This document shows, piece by piece, positions 18,379 to 26,935 of a DNA stretch of 64,000 bases. Positions within the stretch are counted from its first letter, which is position 1; every line of letters begins with the position of its first letter. The DNA is from Anabaena cylindrica PCC 7122 (lineage in GTDB: Bacteria; Cyanobacteriota; Cyanobacteriia; Cyanobacteriales; Nostocaceae), in assembly GCF_000317695.1 (NCBI RefSeq), contig NC_019771.1:4454001-4518000 (forward strand), read 5' to 3'. The translations under genes and the position numbers were made by a program. The notes beneath the pieces were generated by a model. The model ran no database searches, was not told the DNA's origin, and worked only from the letters and a program-made list of their open reading frames with translations.

Positions 18379-18406
18379 TAATGACTAATGACTAATGACT
18401 AATGAC
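18379..18406 (+). repeat. Four perfect TAATGAC heptamers before rpsE
   Basis: Four uninterrupted TAATGAC copies end 18 bp before the rpsE start, preceded by degenerate TTTGTCC-type units. Because they contain ATGACTAA, each supplies an ATG closely followed by a stop. Confidence 0.8.
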
Positions 18407-18423
18407 TAACAGAGGCATTGATT

Positions 18424-18948
18424 ATGGCAACGGGTCGTCGTAAAACAAACCGAGCAAAAAAAGAAGAAACTAACTGGCAAGAGCGGGTAATTCAAATCCG
18501 TCGTGTTAGTAAAGTCGTTAAAGGTGGTAAAAAACTTAGCTTCCGCGCAATTGTGGTCGTTGGTAACGAGCGCGGTCAAGTCGGCGTGGGAGTAGGTAAA
18601 GCCTCTGATGTCATTGGGGCAGTGAAAAAAGGTGTCGCCGATGGCAAAAAGCATCTAATTGACATCCCAATTACCAAATCCAATTCTATCCCCCATCCCA
18701 TTGATGGTATAGGTGGTGGAGCAAAAGTGATGATGCGACCAGCAGCACCAGGTACTGGAGTAATTGCAGGTGGTGCAGTCAGAACTGTATTAGAGTTGGC
18801 AGGAGTTCGTAATGTTCTCGCCAAGCAACTTGGCTCCAACAACCCTCTCAACAATGCTAGAGCCGCAGTTAATGCCCTGTCAACGCTGCGTACATTTGCT
18901 GAAGTCGCTGAAGATAGGGGTATTCCTATTGAGAGCCTCTACATCTAG
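18424..18948 (+). CDS. rpsE: Ribosomal protein uS5
   Basis: The 174-residue product contains WQERVIQIRRVSKVVKGGKK, the loop GNERGQVGVGVGKASDV and the C-terminal NPLNNARAAVNALSTLRT. uS5 forms part of the decoding centre and mRNA entry. I chose the ATG at 18424 over an in-frame TTG at 18418 because GAGG lies eight bases before it. Confidence 0.96.
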   Translation: MATGRRKTNRAKKEETNWQERVIQIRRVSKVVKGGKKLSFRAIVVVGNERGQVGVGVGKASDVIGAVKKGVADGKKHLIDIPITKSNSIPHPIDGIGGGAKVMMRPAAPGTGVIAGGAVRTVLELAGVRNVLAKQLGSNNPLNNARAAVNALSTLRTFAEVAEDRGIPIESLYI

Positions 18949-18997
18949 TAGAGAAGATTTTTACTAAGTATTAGTGTAAAAAACTACTAATCATAAC

Positions 18998-19444
18998 ATG
19001 AGACTCAACGATGTTAAGCCTCAAAAAGGCTCAAAAAAACGCCGTAAGCGCGTAGGTAGAGGTATTTCTGCTGGTCAAGGCGCAAGTGCTGGTCTGGGGA
19101 TGCGGGGTCAAAAGTCTCGTTCTGGTAGCGGTACTAGACCTGGTTTTGAAGGTGGTCAACAGCCATTGTACCGCCGCTTACCTAAGCTAAAAGGCTTTCC
19201 AATTGTTAATCGTAAAATTTACACTACGATTAATGTAGAGAAGCTGGCCTCCCTCCCTGCCAATACAGAAGTAACTTTAGCTTCCTTAAAAGAAGCTGGT
19301 ATTCTTACTGCTTCTAAAGGCCCATTGAAAATTTTGGGGAACGGGGAATTGAGCATTCCGCTCAAGGTGCAAGCAGCAGCTTTCACAGGACAAGCTCGTA
19401 GCAAAATTGAGGCCGCTGGTGGGAGTTGTGAAGTCTTAACCTGA
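18998..19444 (+). CDS. rplO: Ribosomal protein uL15
   Basis: The 148-residue protein starts MRLNDVKPQKGSKKRRKRVGR and has the long basic extension GQGASAGLGMRGQKSRSGSG and FEGGQQPLYRRLPKLKGF. It is a late-assembly 50S protein. As in most cyanobacteria rpmD is not between rpsE and rplO. Confidence 0.97.
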   Translation: MRLNDVKPQKGSKKRRKRVGRGISAGQGASAGLGMRGQKSRSGSGTRPGFEGGQQPLYRRLPKLKGFPIVNRKIYTTINVEKLASLPANTEVTLASLKEAGILTASKGPLKILGNGELSIPLKVQAAAFTGQARSKIEAAGGSCEVLT

Positions 19445-19515
19445 GTCATAACCAGCCCACTTCTATGCCAGCCAACTCGCTTCCAGCGCCTGGTTCATTA
19501 TAAAGGTAGCACTCT

Positions 19516-20829
19516 ATGATCAGTCGAGACAAAGCCCCAACGGCTCAAGAAACTTTTATGCAGATGGCGCAAGCAGCTGGACTAAGAGGTAGGCTGCTTG
19601 TCACCGTCGGTATTTTAATTTTGGTTCGCCTGGGAATCTTTTTGCCCATACCAGGAATTAATAGAGTTAGGTTTGCTGAGGCCATTTCGGGCAATAATTC
19701 CGTATTTGGTTTATTGGATATATTTTCTGGGCGGGGATTGTCTACTTTAGGTATCTTTGCCTTAGGGATTTTACCCTTTATTAATGCGTCCATTATCATC
19801 CAATTGCTCACCGCAGCAATTCCTTCTTTAGAAAATTTACAGAAAAATGAAGGTGAGGCAGGTAGGCGGAAAATATCCCAAATTACCCGCTATGTAACTG
19901 TCGGTTGGGCAATTATACAAAGTGTGGCTTTTTCGGCATTATTCCTCCAACAATTTGCCTTAAACCCAGGACCCATATTTGTCGCGGAAACTGCGATCGC
20001 ACTCACAGCAGGTTCAATGTTTGTGATGTGGGCATCAGAACTAATTACTGAACGCGGTATTGGTAATGGTGCATCACTGTTGATTTTTGTCAACATTGTC
20101 GCTTCCCTACCCAAATCTTTGGGAGATACCATCGACTTGGTGCAAGTTGGCGGACGAGAAATCGTTGGTCGCGTCATCGTTTTAGTATTAGTATTCCTGC
20201 TGACAATTGTGGGTATTGTCTTTGTGCAGGAAGGTCTACGTCGTATACCTATTATTTCAGCCCGTCGCCAAGTAGGTAGAAGAGTTTTAGCTGAACAGCG
20301 CAGTTATTTACCCCTGCGTTTAAATTCCGGCGGTGTCATGCCGATTATTTTTGCGGCTGCTATTTTGAGTTTGCCACTTTTAATCGCCAATTTCACCAAA
20401 AACCCCGACTTAGCCAACATTGTTAACACTTACCTAAGTCCTAGCGGTTCTGCACCTTGGGTATACGCTTTAGTTTACTTAACTTCCATTGTTTTCTTCA
20501 GTTACTTTTATTCTTCGCTGATTCTTAACCCAGTAGATGTAGCGCAAAACTTGAAGAAAATGGGCTCTAGTATTCCTGGTATTCGTCCTGGGAAGGCTAC
20601 AAGTGAGTATATCGAGCGTGTCGCTAACCGACTGACATTTTTGGGAGCGATATTTTTAGGCTTGGTGGCGATTATTCCCACCGCTGTGGAAAGTGCTTTG
20701 AAAGTGCCAACCTTTAAAGGATTGGGTGCTACATCGTTGTTAATTCTAGTTGGCGTAGCAATTGATACTGCCAAACAAATCCAGACTTACGTTATATCTC
20801 AGCGCTATGAAGGGATGGTGAAACAATAG
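19516..20829 (+). CDS. secY: Protein translocase channel subunit SecY
   Basis: The 437-residue protein has ten predicted transmembrane segments and the SecY signatures GIFALGILPFINASIIIQLL and the cytosolic loop with RRIPIISARRQVGRR. It forms the SecYEG channel in plasma and thylakoid membranes. The gene lies at its conserved place after rplO. Its TAG stop overlaps the GTG start of adk by one base. Confidence 0.97.
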   Translation: MISRDKAPTAQETFMQMAQAAGLRGRLLVTVGILILVRLGIFLPIPGINRVRFAEAISGNNSVFGLLDIFSGRGLSTLGIFALGILPFINASIIIQLLTAAIPSLENLQKNEGEAGRRKISQITRYVTVGWAIIQSVAFSALFLQQFALNPGPIFVAETAIALTAGSMFVMWASELITERGIGNGASLLIFVNIVASLPKSLGDTIDLVQVGGREIVGRVIVLVLVFLLTIVGIVFVQEGLRRIPIISARRQVGRRVLAEQRSYLPLRLNSGGVMPIIFAAAILSLPLLIANFTKNPDLANIVNTYLSPSGSAPWVYALVYLTSIVFFSYFYSSLILNPVDVAQNLKKMGSSIPGIRPGKATSEYIERVANRLTFLGAIFLGLVAIIPTAVESALKVPTFKGLGATSLLILVGVAIDTAKQIQTYVISQRYEGMVKQ

Positions 20830-21383
20830 TGACGCGATTAATCTTCTTGGGACCACCTGGAGCTGGTAAGGGAACTCAGGCTAAAAACTTGGCTGAATTT
20901 TTGCATATTCCCCATATTTCTACAGGTGATATTTTACGTCAAGCCATTACAGACCAAACACCTTTGGGCATAAAAGCACAAAGTTACATGGATAAGGGAG
21001 AGTTAGTTCCTGATCAACTCGTGGAAGATCTGATCAAAGAACGTCTTCATCAACCTGATACTCAAAATGGTTGGATTCTAGATGGCTTTCCCCGCAAAGT
21101 AACACAAGCAGCTTTTTTGGAGGAATTACTGGCAGAAATAGGCCAGGGTGGCGAAAAGGTAGTTAACTTGGATGCACCAGATGAAGTTGTGATTACTCGT
21201 TTGCTTGGACGAGGACGCAAAGATGATAACGAAGAAGTAATTCGTCGTCGTTTAGAAGTGTATAGAGAAGAAACTGCGCCTTTAATTGACTATTATAGCG
21301 ATCGCCAAAAACTCTTAACAGTTAACGGTAATCAATCCCCAGAAGAAGTCACCACCGCATTAGAAAATGTCATAGCTGCCTAG
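20829..21383 (+). CDS. adk: Adenylate kinase (short form)
   Basis: The 184-residue enzyme converts ATP and AMP to two ADP. The P-loop GPPGAGKGTQA is at residues 8-18, the AMP-binding HISTGDILR at about 32-40 and DGFPR near residue 85. The LID is short (the family also has a longer form of about 215 residues with a zinc or hydrogen-bonded LID). The start is GTG overlapping the secY stop, so translation is probably coupled. Confidence 0.96.
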   Translation: MTRLIFLGPPGAGKGTQAKNLAEFLHIPHISTGDILRQAITDQTPLGIKAQSYMDKGELVPDQLVEDLIKERLHQPDTQNGWILDGFPRKVTQAAFLEELLAEIGQGGEKVVNLDAPDEVVITRLLGRGRKDDNEEVIRRRLEVYREETAPLIDYYSDRQKLLTVNGNQSPEEVTTALENVIAA

Positions 21384-21394
21384 ATCACTAGAAT

Positions 21395-21440
21395 AGGGGG
21401 AGAGTAAAAACAAGGATTTTCTTGCTTTCCTACTCCCCTG
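21395..21440 (+). terminator. Stem-loop between adk and infA
   Basis: AGGGGGAGAGTA is complementary, with a small bulge, to TACTCCCCT, and an inner AAGGATTTTCTT can also pair. TGTTTTG follows. This would separate rplC-adk transcripts from infA onward. Confidence 0.5.
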
Positions 21441-21573
21441 TTTTGATCCAGGGTGTAGTCGATTTTAGCTAAGATATATTAATAAACTGTTGATATATTT
21501 CTCAAACTGTGTTCTTGTGCAGATGAATATGCGGCAGGTTCACATGAGATTGTTGAGTTGAGGAAAAAACAAA

Positions 21574-21798
21574 TTGTCTAAACAAGATTTGATTGAAATG
21601 GAAGGCACAGTCACCGAATCATTGCCCAATGCAATGTTTCGTGTTGACTTGGACAACGGTTTTAATGTCCTAGCACACATTTCCGGCAAAATTCGCCGCA
21701 ATTACATCAAAATTTTACCTGGTGATCGCGTCAAAGTGGAGTTAACTCCTTATGACCTGACAAAAGGCAGAATTACCTATAGACTACGGAAAAAGTAA
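21574..21798 (+). CDS. infA: Translation initiation factor IF-1
   Basis: The 74-residue OB-fold protein includes [39 protein letters not shown] and the ending [15 protein letters not shown], so it is full length. It binds the 30S A site during initiation. The only sensible start is a TTG, preceded by TTGAGGAA at 21557-21564. No ATG would give the conserved [11 protein letters not shown]-terminus. Confidence 0.96.
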
Positions 21799-21877
21799 AA
21801 CTATGTAGAAAATCCTACCATAAATCAGCTTTTTTGGGGATTACCCACTTACTTAACTGAATTATTTTCTCTAGAAA

Positions 21878-21886
21878 TGCTATAAT
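21878..21886 (+). promoter_or_regulatory. Extended -10 promoter before rpmJ
   Basis: TGCTATAAT is a perfect extended -10 about 28 bases before the rpmJ ATG. No convincing -35 is visible. It suggests an internal promoter for rpmJ-rpsM-rpsK. Confidence 0.35.
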
Positions 21887-21913
21887 TTACTATTTGGAGT
21901 CAAGTAAAAAGGC

Positions 21914-22027
21914 ATGAAAGTCAGAGCCTCAGTCAAGAAAATTTGCGAAAAGTGTAACGTGATTAAACGCCGTGGTCGCGTCATGGTTATTTGTGTTAAC
22001 CCAAAGCACAAGCAACGTCAAGGATAA
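21914..22027 (+). CDS. rpmJ: Ribosomal protein bL36
   Basis: A complete 37-codon gene: MKVRASVKKICEKCNVIKRR at the start and HKQRQG at the end. It is the zinc-binding form: C11, C14, C27 and H32 are present. bL36 stabilises 23S rRNA near the GTPase centre. AAAAAGG precedes the ATG. It sits in its standard place between infA and rpsM. Confidence 0.96.
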   Translation: MKVRASVKKICEKCNVIKRRGRVMVICVNPKHKQRQG

Positions 22028-22081
22028 ATATCTGACTAACTAAAGCTTAGTGCAGCATAATATCACCATAGAAACGAAAAG

Positions 22082-22097
22082 ACGCGATTAATCACGT
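22082..22097. promoter_or_regulatory. Palindrome before rpsM
   Basis: ACGCGATTAATCACGT is a 16-bp palindrome with one mismatched pair, 42 bp before the rpsM GTG. It could be a protein-binding site or small RNA hairpin; no function can be assigned. Confidence 0.25.
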
Positions 22098-22139
22098 TTT
22101 ATCAACAGCGATTACGAACAAAAGAGGGAGAGATTAATT

Positions 22140-22520
22140 GTGGCACGGATTTCCGGAGTAGACCTTCCACGCGATAAGCGCGTCGAGATTGGTCTGACTT
22201 ACATTTACGGAATTGGGTTATCAAGGTCGCAAGAAATCCTAGCGGCGACCGGTGTGAACCCAGACACCCGCGTTAAAGACTTAAGTGATGCTGATGTTGC
22301 AGCTCTACGCGGCGAAATAGAAAGCAACTATCAAGTCGAAGGTGACTTGCGGCGCTTAGAGGCGATGAATATCAAGCGATTAGTTGATATTGGCAGTTAC
22401 AGAGGTCGTCGTCATCGTATGGGCTTACCCGTGAGAGGACAAAGAACTCGCACCAATGCCAGAACCCGACGTGGAAGAAGGCAGACCGTAGCTGGTAAGA
22501 AAAAAGCCCCTGGCAAATAA
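22140..22520 (+). CDS. rpsM: Ribosomal protein uS13
   Basis: The 126-residue protein begins ARISGVDLPRDKRVEIGLTYIYG and has the conserved RRHRMGLPVRGQRTRTNART and basic tail KKKAPGK. uS13 forms bridges to the 50S subunit. The start is GTG with GAGGGAGAG upstream. Confidence 0.97.
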   Translation: MARISGVDLPRDKRVEIGLTYIYGIGLSRSQEILAATGVNPDTRVKDLSDADVAALRGEIESNYQVEGDLRRLEAMNIKRLVDIGSYRGRRHRMGLPVRGQRTRTNARTRRGRRQTVAGKKKAPGK

Positions 22521-22574
22521 AGTTTTTTGGCTTGCTAATAACAGCAAGATTCACCTTAAATTCACTAAACAAAT

Positions 22575-22970
22575 ATGGCGAGACAACCAACTAAAAAATC
22601 CGGGAGCAAAAAGCAGAAACGGAACGTACCTAATGGTATGGCCTACATCCAGTCTACTTTCAACAATAGCATTGTCACAATTACCGATCAAAATGGAGAT
22701 GTCATCTCCTGGGCAAGCGCTGGTTCTAGTGGATTTAAAGGCGCAAAAAAAGGTACACCATTTGCAGCGCAAACCGCCGCTGAAAGCGCAGGCCGTCGAG
22801 CGATCGATCAAGGGATGCGCCAAATTGAAGTCATGGTCAGCGGGCCAGGTGCGGGAAGAGAAACTGCTATCCGAGCATTGCAAGGAGCAGGACTAGAAAT
22901 TACCCTGATTCGGGATATCACCCCAATTCCTCACAATGGCTGCCGTCCTCCTAAGCGCCGTCGCGTTTAG
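22575..22970 (+). CDS. rpsK: Ribosomal protein uS11
   Basis: The 131-residue protein includes STFNNSIVTITDQNGDVISW, GAKKGTPFAAQTAAE and the C-terminal DITPIPHNGCRPPKRRRV. It lies in the 30S platform. It follows rpsM by 54 bp in the usual order before rpoA. Confidence 0.97.
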   Translation: MARQPTKKSGSKKQKRNVPNGMAYIQSTFNNSIVTITDQNGDVISWASAGSSGFKGAKKGTPFAAQTAAESAGRRAIDQGMRQIEVMVSGPGAGRETAIRALQGAGLEITLIRDITPIPHNGCRPPKRRRV

Positions 22971-23317
22971 ATAAAACCTGTTGAGCGATGAAAGCTAGAA
23001 GTTAAAGCTCAGAAAAACATCTGCAATGCCTTCTGGGGCGTATAGAGTATCAACTTTGCAGAGTTTGATGCTTGTCAACTGTAGACCCATTGCGTGGCTA
23101 TAAAGCACGTCAGCCCTTCCCACAGGAAAGGCTGCTCAACCTGTGAAAATCCACAAGATCATCATCGCCTGCGACTTGAATTGAGGTCATTTAAACTTTA
23201 CCAAATTTAAATAATCTTGGCAGTTTGATACACCTCAACCACAGGTCAGGAAATAAAGTAAATTCGAGAGGCAATTGATTTGTCTTCTAGCAGCACCTTA
23301 AAAAGGGAGGCTACTCC
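22971..23317 (+). other. rpsK-rpoA spacer with stem-loop
   Basis: The 347-bp spacer holds a stem-loop at 23111-23134 (CAGCCCTTCC, loop CACA, GGAAAGGCTG, one mismatch) and no ORF of note. It is unusually long for this operon position and may hold a processing site or an rpoA promoter. Confidence 0.5.
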
Positions 23318-24262
23318 GTGGCGCAGTTTCAAATTGAATGTGTAGAGTCAAATACTGAGGAAAGTCGAAGTCATTACAGTAAATTTGTTCTGGAACCTCT
23401 AGAGCGCGGTCAAGGAACAACAGTAGGCAACGCGCTGCGGCGGGTTTTACTTTCTAATCTAGAAGGTACAGCAGTTACAGCAGTACGTATTGCCGGAGTT
23501 AGTCATGAGTTTGCCACAGTGCCAGGCGTACGAGAAGACGTGCTGGAGATCCTCATGAAAATGAAGGAAGTCATCCTCAAAAACTATTCCTCCCAACCTC
23601 AGATCGGTCGGTTACTCGTTAACGGTCCAGTCACAGTTACTGCGGCGCATTTTGATTTACCCAGTGAAGTAGAAGTCATTGATCCGACCCAGTATGTAGC
23701 CACCTTAGCCGATGGTGGAAAACTGGAAATGGAATTTCGGATTGAGAGAGGCAAAGGATATCGCACGGTAGAGCGAGGACGGGAAGAAGCCACATCGTTG
23801 GACTTTCTGCAAATTGACTCAGTGTTTATGCCAGTGCGGAAAGTCAACTATAGTGTTGAGGAAGCTCGTGGGGATGGATCGCTCAAAGACAGATTGCTAT
23901 TAGAAGTTTGGACAAATGGCAGTCTCTCTCCTCAAGAAGCTCTATCTTCAGCAGCCGGAATTTTGGTAGATTTATTCAACCCGTTGAAAGATATCTCCCT
24001 GGAACCAACAGATACAGGTTCAGATATTCCAGACGATCCAACTGCTCAGATTCCCATTGAAGAGTTGCAACTTTCTGTCCGGGCTTATAACTGTCTCAAA
24101 CGAGCGCAAGTTAACTCAGTGGCAGACTTGTTGGATTACACCCAAGAAGACCTCCTAGAAATCAAAAACTTTGGTCAAAAGTCAGCGGAAGAGGTAGTGG
24201 AAGCTTTACAGCGACGTTTAGGCATTACCTTACCGCAAGAAAGAGGTTCTAAGCAAACCTAA
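23318..24262 (+). CDS. rpoA: RNA polymerase alpha subunit
   Basis: The 314-residue protein has the N-terminal dimerisation domain (EPLERGQGTTVGNALRRVLLSNLEG) and the C-terminal domain with two helix-hairpin-helix elements (ELQLSVRAYNCLKRAQVNSV, LLEIKNFGQKSAEEV) that contacts UP elements and activators. The start is GTG after AAGGGAGG. Confidence 0.97.
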   Translation: MAQFQIECVESNTEESRSHYSKFVLEPLERGQGTTVGNALRRVLLSNLEGTAVTAVRIAGVSHEFATVPGVREDVLEILMKMKEVILKNYSSQPQIGRLLVNGPVTVTAAHFDLPSEVEVIDPTQYVATLADGGKLEMEFRIERGKGYRTVERGREEATSLDFLQIDSVFMPVRKVNYSVEEARGDGSLKDRLLLEVWTNGSLSPQEALSSAAGILVDLFNPLKDISLEPTDTGSDIPDDPTAQIPIEELQLSVRAYNCLKRAQVNSVADLLDYTQEDLLEIKNFGQKSAEEVVEALQRRLGITLPQERGSKQT

Positions 24263-24294
24263 CTACAATCGTTAATAATTCATAGTGCTTTATT

Positions 24295-24645
24295 ATGCGT
24301 CACCGTTGTCGAGTCAAAAAACTCAGTAAACCAGCTGACCAGCGCCGCGCTTTATTGCGATCGCTAACCACCGAGCTAATCCGTCATGGTCGAATTACCA
24401 CCACCTTAATCCGCGCTAAAGTCCTGCGGAGTGAAGTGGATAAGATGATTACCCTAGCTAAAAATGGCTCCTTGTCAGCACGTCGGGAAGCCCTAGGCTA
24501 CATCTTCGACAAAACATTGGTTCATGCTCTGTTTGAGCAAGCTCCCACCCGGTATGCTAACCGTCAAGGAGGTTATACTCGCATCCTGCATACAATCCCC
24601 CGTCGGGGCGATAATGCTGAAATGGCGATTATTGAACTAGTTTAA
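24295..24645 (+). CDS. rplQ: Ribosomal protein bL17
   Basis: The 116-residue protein starts MRHRCRVKKLSKPADQRRAL and includes LLRSLTTELIRHGRITTT and the ending GDNAEMAIIELV. bL17 is near the exit tunnel. It directly follows rpoA as in nearly all bacteria. Confidence 0.97.
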   Translation: MRHRCRVKKLSKPADQRRALLRSLTTELIRHGRITTTLIRAKVLRSEVDKMITLAKNGSLSARREALGYIFDKTLVHALFEQAPTRYANRQGGYTRILHTIPRRGDNAEMAIIELV

Positions 24646-24650
24646 AGTCA

Positions 24651-24738
24651 TAGGGAATAGGGAATAGGGAATAGGAAATAGGGAAAAATAAATTAAAAAT
24701 CTAAAAACTCTTGCCTCTTGCCTTTTGCCTCTTGCCAC
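24651..24738 (+). repeat. Two heptamer arrays between rplQ and truA
   Basis: Five TAGGGAA-type units (24651-24685) are followed by four TTGCCTC-type units (24711-24738). The second array runs to 14 bp before the truA ATG and, if translated, would give a false N-terminal extension of that gene. Confidence 0.8.
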
Positions 24739-24752
24739 TGACAAAAACCAGT

Positions 24753-25580
24753 ATGTTAGAAAGCCGCCAGCCTACCCCAACCCATAGAGTATCCTTAGTC
24801 ATTCAGTACTTAGGCACTCGCTTTCATGGCTGGCAAAGGCAAAAGGCGCAGCGAACTGTCCAGGAAGAGATAGAAACAGCTATAGCTACTGTTCTGGGGT
24901 ATCATGTGACACTCCACGGCGCAGGGCGAACCGATGCCGGAGTTCACGCGGCTGCTCAAGTAGCTCATTTTGATGCCACAGGTTTAATTCCGGCTCACAA
25001 ATGGGCAACAGTTCTGAACAGCTATCTGCCCCCAGATATATTAATCAGGGCTTCGGCTGGTGTTAGTGACAGTTGGCACGCTCGCTTTAGTGCAGTATCT
25101 CGACGATATCGCTACACCATCTATACTGAAGCACTACCGAACTTGTTCGTAACCCCCTTCAGTTGGCATTATTATTATGCTCCCTTGGATGAATCTTTAA
25201 TTCAAGCTGCCCTTAAACCTCTGCTGGGAAAACATCATTTAGCTGCTTTTCACCGTGCAGGATCTGCGCGATCGCATTCCTGGGTAGAAGTACAAGTAGC
25301 CGAATGTCATCGTAGTGGGCCATTTATCCATATTGAAATTCAAGCCAATGGATTTTTGTATGGCATGGTGCGCCTATTGGTAGGGATGCTGGTAGAAGTA
25401 GGTTCTGGACAAAGGACGCTGAATAATTTTACAGAAATCTGGCAAGAACAACGCCGGGATGAAGTGAAATATGCCGCACCTCCCCAGGGCTTATGTTTGT
25501 TGAGAGTCGGTTATCCCGATTTTCCCTTTCCCAGCGAAATTTGGTACGACACCCTGCCATATTTAGTGTTTAGTCATTAG
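24753..25580 (+). CDS. truA: tRNA pseudouridine(38-40) synthase
   Basis: The 275-residue enzyme has the catalytic aspartate motif GAGRTDAGVHA, YLGTRFHGWQRQ at the start of the fold and QANGFLYGMVRLLVG near the end. It isomerises uridines 38-40 in the anticodon arm. The open frame extends upstream through a TTG into a heptamer array; the ATG at 24753 is the likely start. Confidence 0.94.
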   Translation: MLESRQPTPTHRVSLVIQYLGTRFHGWQRQKAQRTVQEEIETAIATVLGYHVTLHGAGRTDAGVHAAAQVAHFDATGLIPAHKWATVLNSYLPPDILIRASAGVSDSWHARFSAVSRRYRYTIYTEALPNLFVTPFSWHYYYAPLDESLIQAALKPLLGKHHLAAFHRAGSARSHSWVEVQVAECHRSGPFIHIEIQANGFLYGMVRLLVGMLVEVGSGQRTLNNFTEIWQEQRRDEVKYAAPPQGLCLLRVGYPDFPFPSEIWYDTLPYLVFSH

Positions 25581-25626
25581 TCATTAGCACAACTGACTAA
25601 GAACAAAAAACAAAGGACAAATAACA

Positions 25627-26082
25627 ATGAGTAGTAAAACATACCTTCCTCCTCAAGCAACCCTTGAGCGTGACTGGTACGTAGTAGATGCCACCGATAA
25701 ACGCCTCGGCCGTCTGGCCAGCGAAATCGCCATGATCCTCAGAGGGAAAAAGAAACCTGAATATACCCCTCATATGGACACAGGTGATTTTGTAGTTGTC
25801 ATCAATGCCGAAAAAGTGGCAGTTACAGGCAAAAAACGTACCCAAAAAATCTACCGTCGCCATTCTGGTCGTCCTGGTGGAATGAAAACAGAAACCTTTG
25901 CCAAGCTGCAACAGCGCCTACCCGAAAGGATTTTAGAACACGCTGTTAAAGGGATGCTGCCTAAAAATAGCTTAGGTAAGCAATTATTCACTAAATTGAA
26001 AGTATACGCTGGTCCTACTCATCCCCATGCGGCTCAACAACCCAAAGAACTAGTAATTAATACAATTCCTGGAGAAAATTAA
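25627..26082 (+). CDS. rplM: Ribosomal protein uL13
   Basis: The 151-residue protein has WYVVDATDKRLGRLASEIA, the conserved YTPHMDTGDFVVVINAEKV and VKGMLPKNSLGKQLFTKLKV. It is an early 50S assembly protein. The stop and the rpsI start overlap by one base in TAATG. Confidence 0.97.
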   Translation: MSSKTYLPPQATLERDWYVVDATDKRLGRLASEIAMILRGKKKPEYTPHMDTGDFVVVINAEKVAVTGKKRTQKIYRRHSGRPGGMKTETFAKLQQRLPERILEHAVKGMLPKNSLGKQLFTKLKVYAGPTHPHAAQQPKELVINTIPGEN

Positions 26083-26498
26083 TGCAAGTAGCAGAAGCTA
26101 ATAGCGGTCGCGCCGTTTACTGGGGTACAGGCCGCCGTAAGTCCGCAGTAGCGCGGGTACGTCTAGTTCCAGGCGAAGGCAAGTTTGTTGTCAATGGCAA
26201 AGATGGAGAATTGTATTTCCAATTTAATGCCAACTATCTAGGAGCTATCAAAGCGCCCTTAGAGACCTTAGGACTAGAAAGCGAATATGACATTTTAGTC
26301 AAAGCAGAAGGTGGCGGCTTAACAGGACAAGCAGATTCCATTCGCTTGGGAGTAGCCCGTGCCTTATGCCAACTAGACCCAGATAATCGCCCACCTTTGA
26401 AAACCGAAGGCTACCTAACTCGTGACCCACGAGCTAAAGAACGGAAGAAATACGGTTTACACAAAGCGCGGAAAGCTCCTCAGTACTCCAAACGGTAA
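26082..26498 (+). CDS. rpsI: Ribosomal protein uS9
   Basis: The 138-residue product contains YWGTGRRKSAVARVRLVPGEG and ends with the tRNA-contacting tail KKYGLHKARKAPQYSKR. uS9 reaches the P site. It is translationally coupled to rplM through the shared TAATG. Confidence 0.97.
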   Translation: MQVAEANSGRAVYWGTGRRKSAVARVRLVPGEGKFVVNGKDGELYFQFNANYLGAIKAPLETLGLESEYDILVKAEGGGLTGQADSIRLGVARALCQLDPDNRPPLKTEGYLTRDPRAKERKKYGLHKARKAPQYSKR

Positions 26499-26501
26499 GA
26501 C

Positions 26502-26528
26502 AGGAGGCAGGAGGCAGGAGGCAGAAGG
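26502..26528 (+). repeat. AGGAGGC heptamers after rpsI
   Basis: Three perfect AGGAGGC units and a degenerate fourth follow the rpsI stop, then CCCCAGT-type units to about 26570. The AGGAGGC unit resembles a Shine-Dalgarno core but lies about 75 bp before the next start. Confidence 0.7.
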
Positions 26529-26603
26529 TTATTCAAATTTTTCCCCAGTCCCCCAGTCCCCAGTCCCAGTTATAATTTATATAGATTCACCACAAAAGGA
26601 ACA

Positions 26604-26840
26604 ATGGCTAAATCTGATATTCATCCCAAGTGGTATCCAGACGCTAAAGTCTACTGCAACGGTCAAGTCGTTATGACCATAGGTTCAACCAAACCCGAAC
26701 TGCACGTAGATGTTTGGTCTGGAAATCACCCCTTTTACACTGGTACTCAGAAGATGATTGACGCTGAGGGTCGAGTTGAACGTTTCCTCCGCAAGTACGG
26801 TATGAGCAGTACTCAAGAAACTGGCGATACTACAAAGTAG
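26604..26840 (+). CDS. rpmE: Ribosomal protein bL31, zinc-free form
   Basis: The 78-residue protein matches cyanobacterial bL31 (KSDIHPKWYPDAKVYCNGQV, NHPFYTGTQKMIDAEGRVERF). The four-cysteine zinc site of the C+ form is missing; only one Cys remains, so it is the C- form. bL31 bridges the 50S central protuberance and the 30S head. AAAGGA precedes the ATG. Confidence 0.95.
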   Translation: MAKSDIHPKWYPDAKVYCNGQVVMTIGSTKPELHVDVWSGNHPFYTGTQKMIDAEGRVERFLRKYGMSSTQETGDTTK

Positions 26841-26935
26841 CGGATTGGCTGTAGCTGTTAACGACGACCCTGCATCTGCTGGGTCGATTGTCATTTAATG
26901 CTTGGGCCAATTTGTTATTGTAAGGAATCGTAATC

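Noticed and set aside
24711..24752. N-terminal extension of TruA (MPLAFCLLPL)
   Set aside because: It is the translation of a TTGCCTC heptamer array from a TTG; conserved TruA sequence begins after the ATG at 24753.
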